Under the pieces are notes generated by a model. It did not search any database. It was not told the origin of the DNA and saw only the letters and a list, made by a program, of their open reading frames with translations. Below are positions 35,600 through 46,679 of a stretch of DNA of 64,000 nucleotides, piece after piece (positions within the stretch are counted from its first letter, which is position 1; each line of letters begins with the position of its first letter). The translations under genes and the position numbers were made by a program. Location: positions 7,144,338 to 7,208,337 of the forward strand of contig OY759265.1 of the NCBI GenBank assembly GCA_963662155.1, read 5' to 3'. This stretch comes from Lamellibrachia columna. Its lineage: Eukaryota; Annelida; Polychaeta; Sabellida; Siboglinidae.

Positions 35600-36420
35600 C
35601 TAATATGAAGAAGAAAAGTAGGAGTTATGTGTTTAAGAATCTATTCAGGCTTACGAAATTAAATCAGAAATGGAAGCAGATTACAATGAAGCTGTCTGGT
35701 GCAATATAGTTACTCTACAGGAATGTCAACGCTATTCGATTAGTTTACTGACGTCCAAACATAAAGGAAGAGGGTAGCACAACAATACAAAATACTATAA
35801 AGGAAGTGAATATAGGGGAATTTATCATAATGGGTATTTTAACCATGGACACATACAATGGACATCTCTAGAGGAAGTGAACACCAACAATTTGTATTTT
35901 TAACACAGGATAGCTAGAACCAACCAGGGGAGGGAATGTATTAGATACAGTTTTGTCTTCACAAAATGAATCAGTGGACACTGTCACAATACATGAACAA
36001 TTGGGCAATTGTGATCATAATTAAATACACACTGACATCAAAGTAAAACCAGGAAGCAGAAATAAAAAGAAATACAGGAGAAACTTTCACTAAAGTAAAT
36101 ATAAAGAGAAAATACTAGATTGGAATAACCTGCTGTGGAATAAGACAGCAACTGAATGATGGAACTTTTTAAAATATGAAACTGAGAGTATCATTGAACA
36201 ATTAGGTCCGTTGAAAAAACAAGGAAAACGGTCTATAAAGAAACATTTGTCAAAAGAAGCTATTAGATAAATGTGCGTGCAAACAAATTATGTTGAGAGT
36301 TTATAGCCGTACCAGAAAGGATGAAGACTACACAAATTACAAAGAGGCACTTAATGCAGCTACGACTGAAATGAGAACATAAAAAAAACTGCGAAAAAAA
36401 ATTATCATGTAGCATACAAA
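35600..36420 (+). mobile_element. CR1/jockey-like LINE, endonuclease fragment
   Basis: Decayed endonuclease and linker of a LINE in all three plus frames. Pieces in order are EADYNEAVWCNIVT (about 35672-35713), an IIMGYFNHGHIQWTSLE-like stretch (about 35827-35875), an LEPTRGGNVLDTVLSSQNES-like stretch with frameshifts (about 35915-35970), NCDHN (36010) and the linker PLKKQGKRSIKKHLSKEAIR (about 36212-36270). This wording is that of the LINE whose RT lies at 16.1-17.5 kb. The fragment ends at about 36420. It begins directly after the 51-bp array. Confidence 0.8.
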
Positions 36421-36444
36421 TTCATAGAAAATGTGTGTGTGCAT

Positions 36445-36540
36445 ATGTCAGGAGTACGCTTAAGAACATTACGGTCTTGTACATTGTTTGTGCAGATGTC
36501 AGGAGTACGCTTAAGAACATTACGGTCTTGTACATTGAAA
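36445..36540. repeat. 51-bp tandem duplication
   Basis: Two copies of a segment beginning ATGTCAGGAGTACGCTTAAG, starting at 36445 and 36496. The sequence is unrelated to the 51-bp satellite. Confidence 0.95.
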
Positions 36541-36546
36541 TATACT

Positions 36547-37040
36547 GTGTTTATTACCATCACGATATGCTCAAAGCATCTGTACGTCTCTTCGTGGAAT
36601 GGACAAAGTAATAGAGGATGTGATAGAGACACATTATGGCATCTGACAGCAGAAACATCAATTCAAGTGACACTACGCAGACGTAGAGTTAGTATCACTA
36701 AGAAATTAATTATTTGGAGCGTAATACTATATAGCAGGGATTAATTTATAATGGATTGGCATGAAAATCAAGTTAGAAATTCACCTTCGGCCAGCCAATT
36801 ATTGGAAATTAAATAGTATGTTGAAAATAGACTGTACCCTGCGTACATTTGTACACGCTATTTATTAAATGTAGCATTAGTGTTATTGTAATAGCGCAAG
36901 TAATATCAGTATTACACTTTTGTTGTAGTTGCTGTTGTTGTAGTTGTAGTAGTAGTAGTTGTTGTTGCTGTTGTTGTTATTGAAATAAAGATTCATGTAT
37001 AAAAAAAAATTCTTATTGGTACAATTTGTTTGGCTAACAT
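36547..37040. other. No gene seen; trinucleotide tract
   Basis: Contains a GTT/GTA/GTAGTAGTAGTTGTTGTTG trinucleotide-rich tract at about 36920-36982, which may be the tail of an element. Confidence 0.5.
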
Positions 37041-37330
37041 AACACTAAATATGCTATGCTCTGCTATTCGCCATTCACGACGACCGCAATCGGCAACATC
37101 ATCAGACTACACCACTTGAACTATCACCTACAACTGTACATCAAATTCAACATCACTGTTGGAAATGACGAACAACAAAGACCTGCGTGTGCCGCCATCT
37201 ACCAGCGCATACGGCGACCGAACATTCGCAGTTTCGGCCCCACGGATGTGGAACAATCTTCCGGTCGAGATAAAGACAGCCACATTCAAGCGACTTTTAA
37301 AACCTCACATCTTTCGTGTGGCATATAACG
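37041..37330 (+). mobile_element. LINE ORF2 C-terminal relic
   Basis: Plus-strand frame at about 37205-37329 reads AYGDRTFAVSAPRMWNNLPV followed by EIKTATFKRLLKPHIFRVAYNV and a TAG stop. The F-x-V-x-A-P-x-x-W-N-x-L-P motif marks the C-terminus of many CR1/jockey-type LINE polymerases. Upstream about 150 bp contain out-of-frame remains. The family is different from the copy at 16.1-17.5 kb. Confidence 0.8.
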
Positions 37331-39099
37331 TATAGCCAAGAGTATCTAGGGCTGACTTAGGAGTGGTTTATTTTCTACTTTTTCTTATTTAGAGTTAGTG
37401 AGTCAACGGTAGGTTTTGCTTCCCCCGGCAGGTGGACGAGCTCGAACCCCCTCAACTGACAGTCGAACGCCTTACCTCCTGTACATCGTCACGAATTAGG
37501 AGCGTCCCTCTAGCGTCCTAGGTAGATGTTTGCTTTGGAATGACGAACATTGTTGCCGCAAAAATTAGATGTTCGATTTTTAACTACTATTCTGGCAAGA
37601 TCAGGGTAAGTGAAAAGTGATTTGTAATCATAAAAAACCAGGCAAGAAATGTGAATGTAAAACATTTATATACAAATAAATTTCGATTGTTGGACGCGTT
37701 CATTTATGTGTAGGCAATGCCCTCTTCGGTGACGTACTGCAGAATTTTACCGATTTGTTTCATAATTTTTTGGAGAAACGGTGAAGGCAAATGTGTCGCA
37801 CATATATCTCGTGCGACATACATTGCTGCTTAGTATAATGTTATTATGAGTGTCATGTGCAAAGTTTTACGCATAGCATGAGATATCGTGAGCCAAGAGG
37901 AGACGAATTGCACTGGACGTAATGTAGAGAGCAGAGTGTGCTTATAGCGGAATAACACACAGCACACTACCATAATTGTTTACCCTTCGGTGAATCGGAA
38001 CACCGCCGGAAGCGATTGAATGTCGTAAAGTCGAGGTCGTAAACGACATAAAAGCAGTTGTTTGCATGCACTAGCAGGCGTCGTTGCCGCATTTTAATGA
38101 CGCATGGGCACCGATCCACACAGTGGCCTACTGTAGCGCTGTGTAGTGTGCCTAGTTGTCTCGCGTGTAGCTCCAATCGCTGGCTAGTCATGTTGGACAA
38201 AACGAGGGCGAGTGCTTACGTGCCTCCAGCTAGGAAAACCGGAGGCAATACTCATGAAGTGATGAGACACTTTATCAATATCTAGCGTTCCAAGAAAAAC
38301 TGTAGGGCATCGCGGAACAGGTTGCATACTCCCATGGCCCACCGGCGTATAGACATGTCCCGGCAGTTACCAGTTCATACTCCAGCTACGGGCAAATAAC
38401 AAATGATTGTCTCGCGAGTTAGCCGTCAGTTCAGTAGAAAGGCTATGTCACTCGTTCAGTTAAAATAAGTATTAGGCCGAATTAGTAGCCGCTATGTACA
38501 GGCATTGTGAACGGCATTCTAGACATGTATCAACCAGCATCCAACCTGGGATGTCCAGTTCATTTTGCAGGTGCCGTAGCGAACCCCCTCTTTAAAAAAA
38601 TTTTGGTTTGCAAACCCATCCACGGGCAGTCTAACCCGATAGTCCCTCTTCATAAGCTCAGCCCATCCATTACAGTAACAACATTCTATAATCTACATGT
38701 CATACAATGTGGAGCCATTTTATTATAACACCTCAATTTTGCCAATAACTGTGAAAGTATCATTATGTTGCTAGGAGACTCTCATTATGTTACTAGGAAA
38801 CTCTTTATTAAAATTACACGACAATAGCTACATCACATCATGGGAATATTACTTTCTGAAATTGAATTTCATCTCAAGTAAAAATATACCAATATAAACC
38901 TGCTACCAAATATTTTTGCTGCTAATGTATTATCCTGTACAAACATCTACAGGTTAAACGGTAAAGACAATATATTCCCGTGACACTACACAATCGAAAA
39001 CATTTCCAGTGAGCTCAAAATACTAGCAAATGCAACTGTTTTCAATGGCTCACATGCGTCCTGGACTTGTCACTGTATAAATGCAGGCACCTCGTGACT
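37331..39099. other. No gene seen
   Basis: No recognisable coding exon. The ORF at 37967-38200 (minus) has no similarity that I recognise and lacks clear splice sites. Confidence 0.45.
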
Positions 39100-41880
39100 C
39101 AACTAATACCACATTTGGGGAATATTTTGAGAAAAAATTGCATAATCAAAACAGTAAAATGGGTTTTACTTGTATTTAAAGATAGTTTATTATTGTTTAA
39201 CCAAATAACTACTTTTTTGAGTTCTTGATTCAGTTTCCCACTCGTCAAGATGTTTGCCACTGACAAAAAAATTTGTATAATCTGCAAATAGAATAGGAAA
39301 GAGGATGCTTGATACGTTAACAATATCATTAATATAAATCAAGAATAATAGTGGCCCTATTATTGATCCCTGTGGAACTCCACAGCATATAGGCTGGTGC
39401 GATTTTACTCCGTCAAATAAAACATACTGCCTTCTATTAGATAAATAACTTTCAAACCAGCCATGCGCTTTTCCTCTTATACCAGAATGTTCTAGTTTAT
39501 TTAGTAATATTTTATGATGAACTGTGTCGAAAGCTTTACTGAAGTAAATTTTATAGTTGCACAAGAGCCAAGCTTGCAGAATACCTCTTCCTAAAAATAA
39601 ATTGATAATCATATAGAATATTATGTTTGTTTATAAACATCGTTAATCTATTGTACATTATCGGGACAACTTTCATGTCGTCTGGAAAGATACCTTTAGC
39701 TAACAATATGATATGTTATGCATGATATGTTGATTTAATTATACGTGGAGTTATTAAATCCCAACCAGGACTTTAATTGTGGTTTCTACTTCATCCTCAC
39801 CAACAGGCGAGATAAATATTGTATGCAAGTTTCGATCCACTGATATACAATATACACTGACGGGTCAATACAATATACACTGACGGGTCAGTACAACATA
39901 CACTGACGGGTCAGTTCAATATACACTGACCGGTCAGTACAATATACACTGACGGGTCAGTACAATATACACTGACGGGTCAGTACAATATACACTGACG
40001 GGTCAGTACAATATACACTGACGGGTCAGTACAATATACACTGACGGGTCAGTACAATATACACTGACGGGTCAGTACAATATGCACTGACGGGTCAGTA
40101 CAATATGCACTGACGGGTCAGTACAATATACACTGACGGGTCAGTACAATATACACTGACGGGTCAGTACAATATACATTGACGGGTCAGTACAATATAC
40201 ACTGACGGGTCAGTACAATATACACTGACGGATCAGTACAATATACACTGACGGGTCAGTACAATATACACTGACGGGTCAGTACAATATACATTGACGG
40301 GTCAGTACCATTTGGGCTGGTCTTTTCAGCCAATGATGAACCAATATTAACATAATAGATATGTTCATCAAAGTATTCGGCAATTACCTTTTTACAGGTT
40401 ATTAACTGATTATTAATAGTCATGTTCGGTGGTGGGGCAGACTTCTTATTTTTATCGATAATTTGCTTAATGAGTTGCATGATTTAAAAGATTCGACTGA
40501 TTTTGCCTTAACAAATGTTGATAATGATTTCTTTCAGCTATTCTTACAACTGAGTTAAGCTTATTGCGATATACCTTATAATTAGTTTCATTAGTAAGGG
40601 TAGGTGATTTTTTTATAGTAACCAAATTATTAATTTCTTTATTTTACGGATGTCGTCAAACCGTCTGACAGTCACGGCATTCTATTACTGTATTTTACTT
40701 TTAACTTTTACTTCAGGAAAGCAGTTAGAATAATGCTTATCAAACTGAATCTGAATAGAAGGCAGCATATGCGTTGTTTGGGTCGTCAAGCTCAGAATTA
40801 ACTTTCGACCAGTCGGCATTAAATATACTTTTTGTAAACCTTGCTATGTTCTGGTCGGCATAGAGCCTGTTAGTTATGCATTTTAGGTTTGCATGTGTTA
40901 AACAACGATTATTATCAATGTAGAATACAGGAAAATGATCTGATATATCTGAATATAATATACCTGAACAAGTTTCTGCGCTATTGATAGTTAGGTTATT
41001 AGTAAAAATGTTGTCAGTAAGTGTGGCAGATGTAACAGTTACTCCAGTTGGTTTGCTAATTATAGGGATATATGACATAGTTTACATACAAACAAGAAAT
41101 TCGGAGCTAGGTACATGCTTGTCCACATCTAGCAGATTCATGTTGAAATCACCCATCATATAACATAGGCAGTTCTCTTTTTGAATAGTCTTTAAGATAG
41201 CATACAAGACTGTTGTAAATACATGTATGTCTTTGTCTGGCGGCCTGTATACTACTCCTATAATAATGTTCCTGTTAAAATCAAGTGTACCATTGTCCAA
41301 TTCAATAAAAACACACTCTATGTCTACATTACTTTTGTCTAAACCTTCTCTACATTAGTAAAGAAGCGAATATTTTATGCAGACTGCCACGCCATTAACC
41401 TTTTTATAATTTTTTTTATGTATATTCACCATATGGTAACCTGCGAAGTTATAAATATCGACATTGCTTTCCTGGAACTACGTTTCAGAAAGTCCAATTG
41501 TCGAAAAGGAGTGACTAATATCATTTTCAAATTGTTGATGGTGGCGAGGTAGGCTTCTAATATTGACATGGACAATAGAAAATGTTGTATGCGTTACACC
41601 AAGTAGTCAGCATGTCGTATTAAAGGTATCTTCTATATAATAATTACACTTATTCTTTTTTGTGTTTTGTGTAAATTCAAAATAATAATTTGTATGAGGA
41701 TCAGTGTTAAATGATATGCTTGTGTCTGACTCGCTGTTAATTTCAAACGGTATGAACATTTTCTTTTCCAGTTCTTGGAATGAGAAATATATATTAATAT
41801 GCGCCCAACTTTCAGAAATGACGTCTATAAATTCACTATCATTGTCGATATGATTGTATGGAAAAATACTGGACAAACAT
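39100..41880 (-). mobile_element. LINE (endonuclease-RT), split by a 23-bp minisatellite
   Basis: Read from 41.88 kb downward. Degraded N-terminal and endonuclease pieces come first (FIDVISESWAHINIYFS; IIIGVVYRPPDKDIHVF; GDFNMNLLDVDKH; SDISDHFPVFYIDNNR), then the linker (VIAEYFDEHIYYVNIGSSLA), then the minisatellite at 39846-40308. The linker resumes (HTIFISPVGEDEVETTIK), followed by the [61 protein letters not shown] and [16 protein letters not shown]. The catalytic box reads FADY instead of FADD. Multiple frameshifts and the damaged box show it is dead. The RT wording ([20 protein letters not shown]) is typical of the Rex/CR1-like group. Confidence 0.88.
39846..40308. repeat. 23-bp palindromic minisatellite, about 20 copies
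   Basis: Tandem array of ACAATATACACTGACGGGTC followed by AGT. Each unit contains ACTGAC-GG-GTCAGT, a 6-bp inverted repeat around two bases. The array lies within the endonuclease-RT linker of a LINE, between codons for SLAEKTSPNGT and DRNLHTIFISPV, so it expanded after insertion or came from a LINE sequence containing GGTACTGACCCGTCA. Confidence 0.95.
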
Positions 41881-42672
41881 TTAATACAATACCAACGTTC
41901 ACAATAATTTCGAACATTTTATTTGTTCAATCCTATAAAACAGTTAATGTGAAAGAACCCCTTACAAGCAATACACTATAAAACAGTGGAACAACTATGC
42001 AATCTCTTTGTACATATTTGATAAAAGGATTTATCTTTATCCATTGTCGATCGGAGTAGACATGTATTTCTGCTGTGATGCAAAGTGTGCAAAATAAATT
42101 AGACAATACATACAATTTAGTTAGTATGAGTCCAACAATGTGGATTTGATCAATATCAACATGATAACTCACCATTTAGTATTACAGTAATAAGCATAGT
42201 GTTGTCTACATGGCATAAAACTTAGCCACAATAACTGTGTATATTGTTCATAATTGCTTGTAAAGCAAGAACATCATTACGTATTCATGCGTTATTGCCG
42301 ATTCCGAGAGTTAGCATCGAGGAGCCCCAAAAAGAAGCAATGGAAAACAACAGGTTCTACAAGAACTGATTCACAGGCCTCGGGTGACATGTTACGCCCA
42401 GTGTGCAATGGTGTAACATAAAGCCGTAATGTATGAAGCCTTGTGACATAATATGGTTGAACTCTGTATATCTGACTGCGGCCCTTGGACCCAGGCTGGG
42501 ATACTTTCTGCTCCCAGGAGCGCTGCAGGGGTTGATAGCTACGTGAGGCGTCGCCACTCGGATGACAGCCCAACCTTGCTCTCGTGTCAGTGTGACACAG
42601 CTTGATATCCATTAGACGCTCTCTCTGATAACACGTCGTTTGAGAGACGTAGGCCCAGTCGTTTGTGGTCGA
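41881..42672. other. No gene seen; 3' flank of the DUF229 gene
   Basis: No protein or RNA gene recognised. The part nearest 42672 is the expected 3' UTR of the DUF229 gene, but no confident polyadenylation signal was assigned. Confidence 0.4.
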
Positions 42673-44463
42673 TCATCGCATTTGTTTGCGACAGTAGCAG
42701 AACGGCCGGAGACGAGGCAGACTACTGGCGACACAGTGCGGTTGGTTGCCGTAAACATTGATTCGGCTAATCTCCTTCTCGCTCACCGAGAACTCCTTCC
42801 CGGCGGCGGCGCCACGGTCGTGTGAGATTGTCGCCTCGTAGATGGCTAAGCCCGGCGACGTGGCGATCGTCAGCTGGTAAAGTTCGACAGTACTCCTCGT
42901 GTGGTCGGACATGTCGGCACGCCGGCCGTCGTCATCGGCCGACGACTTGAATCGCAGCATAGAAGTCGGCGGTCGATAGATAACGGCCTCCGAGATTTGT
43001 GCCAGCGCCAGATTCTCGCACAGATCTCGTTGAGGCTGCGTGAACGAGTTGATAGCTGCGACAAGCGCGAGCGCTGCGGCTTTCACTGTGGCATTGCCTG
43101 TGTCTGTCTTCTGCCAGTTGACACAGGCGCACCAGTGAGGAGCCACGTCCGCGTCAGAACACGTACGATTCGGGGAATGTTCCCGGAATAGACTGATGCC
43201 CCGTGTTTTTATAAAGCCGTTGTCGACGTTTGTCTTGAAGTCGAACAGGTGACGGAATGTTGCGTGGATATCAAACGGCGTCGCGAGTCTCTCGGCGTTT
43301 GTTCTTAAATTCCTCATTGCATCCGAGTATTTCATATCGAACCATTCGGGCAAACGCAAACCGAAGTACGGCAGGCGTTCCTCATACTTTCCCTGAACCG
43401 TCCGGCGCACTGCCTGGAACCTGGCTCCGTGATCCGCCATCAGAATCAGTAAGGTGTTTTCAAGATGACCGCTGCTTTTCATGTTTTTCAGGAACGCCAA
43501 CAAGTCCTCGTCTGCCCACTGCAGCTTGTTGTAGTCCCCGTGCGTGTACTCTGAGTGAAAGAGGAAGCTGAACTTTGGCTTGTCCGGATACATGTCGAAG
43601 AACTCTCTCACCCAATTGAGCATGTTGACATGGCGAGGCATCGAACGCAGACAGTACGGCTTCTTCTTCATCTGATTAGAAGACTCGACGGCAAGGTAGA
43701 AAGGTCGCATGAAGTGGTCCACGGGCGGATCCCGGAATCCCAGCATGCGGTACTGAAATGTGCCAATACCAGCGCCGTCCTCACCCCATTGGGTCACGTA
43801 GCCCGCGTTCGAGAGATCACGCCAGATCCACGGATGTCCGTCGACGACTGTGGCCCCTGCATGACCCCTGCGTGCCTCTGGCAGCTCCTCTTCCGTCTTG
43901 CCCGTCAGTATTGGCAGCAGTGCCTGCGGAGTTCCGTCACCAACGATGTTGTAACTTTCCAGCATCACGGCGCCGAGTTCCTTGACGAAGTACTCGTGTG
44001 ACTTTGGTAGGTGCCGCAGCCACGTCATTCGCGACACGGAATCGAAGCCGAACATTAGGATGTTGAGGGCAACCATATTGTCGGGCATGCGACGTTCAGT
44101 GTGTCGTCTGTGCAACTTTTCTTTGTATGTTATCCCAGAATGCAGGTTCTCGTACGTCACACCTTCCGCCGTGACACATTTTGCTTCGAAGAAGTCAGTG
44201 TCGATCGGCTGTCCACTTGTTATATTTTGTATCATTGCCCCGCGCGTTGTTTTTGCGTCATTCCTATCCGGGCGAAGAATGGGAATGTAGTCGCAGGTGA
44301 CATTGCGCGACCTAGCTGCTAACATGTTAATTTGGAACGTGCCGTTCTGCACGTACACCCAGTTCTCGCCATCGACACACTTCAGTGGCGGCAGTTTCTT
44401 GAAATGCGCCTTCAGATCCGGATGCCATAGATCAAGTTTCGGGTGCACACATGCCAGAACAAC
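42673..44463 (-). CDS. DUF229-family protein (sulfatase/phosphatase-like fold), large terminal exon
   Basis: An open exon of 596 codons starting at a splice acceptor (TTACCTTTGTAG, AG at 44464-44465, phase 0) and ending at a TGA stop (42673-42675). It has the DUF229 layout: CVHPKLDLWHPDLKAHF and PPLKC at the start, then ILMFGFDSVSRMTW (about residues 135-148), VGDGTPQALLPILTG, WGEDG, SFLFHSEYTHGDYNKLQW, LMADHGARF (about 342-350), ERLPYFGLRLPEWF, TPFDIHATFRHLF and the C-terminal NVYGNQPHCVASSLPRLRPF. The D in FGFDS, E-D in WGEDG, and D-H in ADHG fit the metal-binding positions of alkaline-phosphatase-fold enzymes. The substrate of DUF229 proteins is unknown. Family members are usually type II membrane or secreted proteins; that N-terminal segment would lie in an upstream exon, not identified here. 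No stops or frameshifts: the gene looks functional. Antisense frames are shadows. Confidence 0.93.
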   Translation of the reverse strand, partial: VVLACVHPKLDLWHPDLKAHFKKLPPLKCVDGENWVYVQNGTFQINMLAARSRNVTCDYIPILRPDRNDAKTTRGAMIQNITSGQPIDTDFFEAKCVTAEGVTYENLHSGITYKEKLHRRHTERRMPDNMVALNILMFGFDSVSRMTWLRHLPKSHEYFVKELGAVMLESYNIVGDGTPQALLPILTGKTEEELPEARRGHAGATVVDGHPWIWRDLSNAGYVTQWGEDGAGIGTFQYRMLGFRDPPVDHFMRPFYLAVESSNQMKKKPYCLRSMPRHVNMLNWVREFFDMYPDKPKFSFLFHSEYTHGDYNKLQWADEDLLAFLKNMKSSGHLENTLLILMADHGARFQAVRRTVQGKYEERLPYFGLRLPEWFDMKYSDAMRNLRTNAERLATPFDIHATFRHLFDFKTNVDNGFIKTRGISLFREHSPNRTCSDADVAPHWCACVNWQKTDTGNATVKAAALALVAAINSFTQPQRDLCENLALAQISEAVIYRPPTSMLRFKSSADDDGRRADMSDHTRSTVELYQLTIATSPGLAIYEATISHDRGAAAGKEFSVSEKEISRINVYGNQPHCVASSLPRLRPFCYCRKQMR

Positions 44464-45351
44464 CTACAAAGGTAAACAAATCCATAAATTGGCACACGAT
44501 GAAGTGTACATAGTTTAACATCAGTATCTGACGACAAGATATGTCCACGGCTGCCTTCAACGTGAGCACCATGATTTTGCCACCCACTCTCAGGTAACAC
44601 TGAAACAAGAGGGCGTTCGCGCCAGCTTCAACAGACGCGACTAGTACTGTGTCTCCTGGAGATACTAACCAAGTATACTTACCAAGTGTCCTAGTTCCTT
44701 CAATGGGTATGAAAATATTGGGGGACGTTAGTCTTTTCATGATGACATACGCAACTCAAATATAGCTTCAGTATATGTACGGTATGCATGCCTGTGTGTG
44801 TTTGCTGACACTGACAATTTGTAAGCGTGCCCGGTCACCCATGGGGATGGTTCGTAGGCCTACAACTAAAAAACCTAATTCCCCCCGGAGTGGATGTTTT
44901 ACGAAGGGGCTTACGTGGACGTTGGACGACGAAGATTACGTAACTAGGAACAATAGTAGTTCGTAGTACGTGCAATTGTTTGCAAAGCTACACCTCCTTT
45001 GTACGACTGTTTCGAGTTAGGTGATCTACATCAAACGTCCACATAAGTTGCTACGTACACGGTAGGAACACTTCGTGATACCAACACTGGTAATAATGTT
45101 GGAGGTATGAAGTTGTATCCATCAATGGCATTGCCCTACACAACCTTGAATGGGAATTGCAAGGAGTCATAATTAATGACTTGATGCCTTTTCTCCCGTG
45201 CAACGCCGGGTAACTCGGCAAGTAATGCATATTATATTTAAGTCTATGTATATAGGTATGTGAGTACGTGTGTGCGTGCGTGTGTGTGCTTTCATGCGTG
45301 TGTGCGCGTGCGTGCGTGCGTCCGTTGCTTCAAATCGTGTCCAAATCTTAC
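44464..45351. other. Presumed intron of the DUF229 gene
   Basis: A consensus donor (ACACTTG|GTAAGTATAC, minus strand) lies near 44680 after a short frame starting MKRLTSPNIFIPIEG. Its phase 1 does not fit the phase 0 DUF229 acceptor, so I do not assign it. A TGTG/CGTG-rich tract covers about 45265-45320. Confidence 0.35.
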
Positions 45352-45565
45352 CTTTTCGTTTTTCTTTTCGAAAACGTTTTCCGTCGGACTGTTTCGTTTG
45401 ATTAAATATGAGAGGCACAAAAAGGCCAGTGCTGCAGCCACTATCCGAGATAGCGTTCGAACACATCGTCTCGACGACCGCACCATTCTGCCTGTTGGTA
45501 CACAGCTGCTCTTCATTTTTGCTGGAGATCGCGCAGTGCGCGTCTATCCAACGTTGCAGATTTAC
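45352..45565 (-). CDS. Candidate exon, function unknown
   Basis: On the minus strand a 214-bp open block is bounded by a good acceptor (TATTGTGTTTACACAG, AG at 45566-45567) and an excellent donor (AAAAG|GTAAGA, GT at 45350-45351). It encodes 71 residues: VNLQRWIDAHCAISSKNEEQ at the start, five cysteines, FVPLIFNQTKQSDG and a basic end KRFRKEKRK. No family is recognised. It is upstream of, and on the same strand as, the DUF229 exon, but leaves in phase 1 whereas that exon starts in phase 0, so an intermediate exon would be needed. It could also belong to another gene or be fortuitous. Confidence 0.3.
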
Positions 45566-46679
45566 CTGTGTAAACACAATAGAGCAGAACATAAAGATTA
45601 TACTTGATTGTTGCACTTGATTGCGATGTCCAAATGTTCGCACCACTCTAGCCACATTTGTTTGGAAAGCACGCCACGGAGAGGCAATCGATAACAAATT
45701 AATCTACTATAGACGTCTGATAAAAACAATGCATGTTCTCTTGTTGCGCGGTATGTAATACATAGATCGTTTAATCCCCTGACATAATTTTTTTAGTGCT
45801 GTACCCGTAATGTTCCACTGAACGGCTACAGCCGCCATTGCATGTTTATGGCCCAGAAAAATTAATGTTGTCATATCATTATTATTAGTTGTAGTATATT
45901 GTTATTGTTATTATTATTATTATTATCATTATTATTATTATCATAATAATTATTTATTTATTATTTGTATTATTATTATTATTATTATCATTATTATTAA
46001 ACCAGGGCCCGGTTTCACGTAGCTTCCATACCATGCAAGGAAGCTAATACGAAGCACGTGCGAACGTTTGACAAAACATACGAAGATCGGAACAATCATA
46101 GAAACCATAATAGCGTTGCGAACAATTGTACGAAACTGCGAATTCCGAACACATCGTGAGACGATTCACACCTATAAAATGTTATGAACCTTCGTGCAAT
46201 AGATCGTACGCACGGATGCGTTCCTGCATCTGGTACCTGCCGTCCAACATCAACTCGACTTCTCTTGGAAGTATTCGGCCATGCAGAAGTTGCTGCGCGA
46301 AAAAATATTCTATGACATTGATCGACTGCTATCAATAACCGATGACGAGTGACAGACATCATAACAACTCCTACTTGAATAGTGCCGTGGAGCAAGCTGG
46401 GAAACTTCGAGGATCGACTGAAGTTGAACGAATTGTCAATTGCCATCAAAGGAACGTCTGTTACTAACAAAATATCGCAGACATCTGGCATGATTGGAAC
46501 AAATTATCCGCTGGTTGTGTAAGTGCTCTTAGTGCAAGGATATGTTAAAATGGGATTGAGAGTAAACCTGGCACAATTCTAAAGGAATGTACCTCCTATA
46601 TTATGGATGTTTATTATTAGGCCATCCAACAACAAAAATTATTAAATGTAGATCTCGTAACCAGTGACGACATCTATCT
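45566..46679. other. No gene seen; (ATT)n tract
   Basis: Interrupted ATT/ATC trinucleotide repeat at about 45885-46000. Nothing else recognisable. Confidence 0.5.

Noticed and set aside
32909..35608. 899-codon plus-strand ORF and 847-codon minus-strand ORF in the 51-bp array
   Set aside because: Opposing open frames are explained by a 51-bp unit; no evidence of a gene beyond frame preservation, which is recorded as a finding.
37967..38285. Opposed 75-77 codon ORFs
   Set aside because: No domain, no splice boundaries; the minus frame looks protein-like but cannot be supported.
42901..44322. Plus-strand ORFs opposite DUF229
   Set aside because: Shadows of the long minus-strand coding exon; no recognisable protein.
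44680..44740. Short MKRLTSPNIFIPIEG frame with a strong GTAAGT donor as first DUF229 exon
   Set aside because: Its phase 1 end does not match the phase 0 acceptor at 44463, and it has no membrane anchor.
45260..45607. Plus-strand ORF overlapping the candidate exon
   Set aside because: Begins in a TGTG/CGTG repeat and has no splice signals; the minus-strand block has better boundaries.
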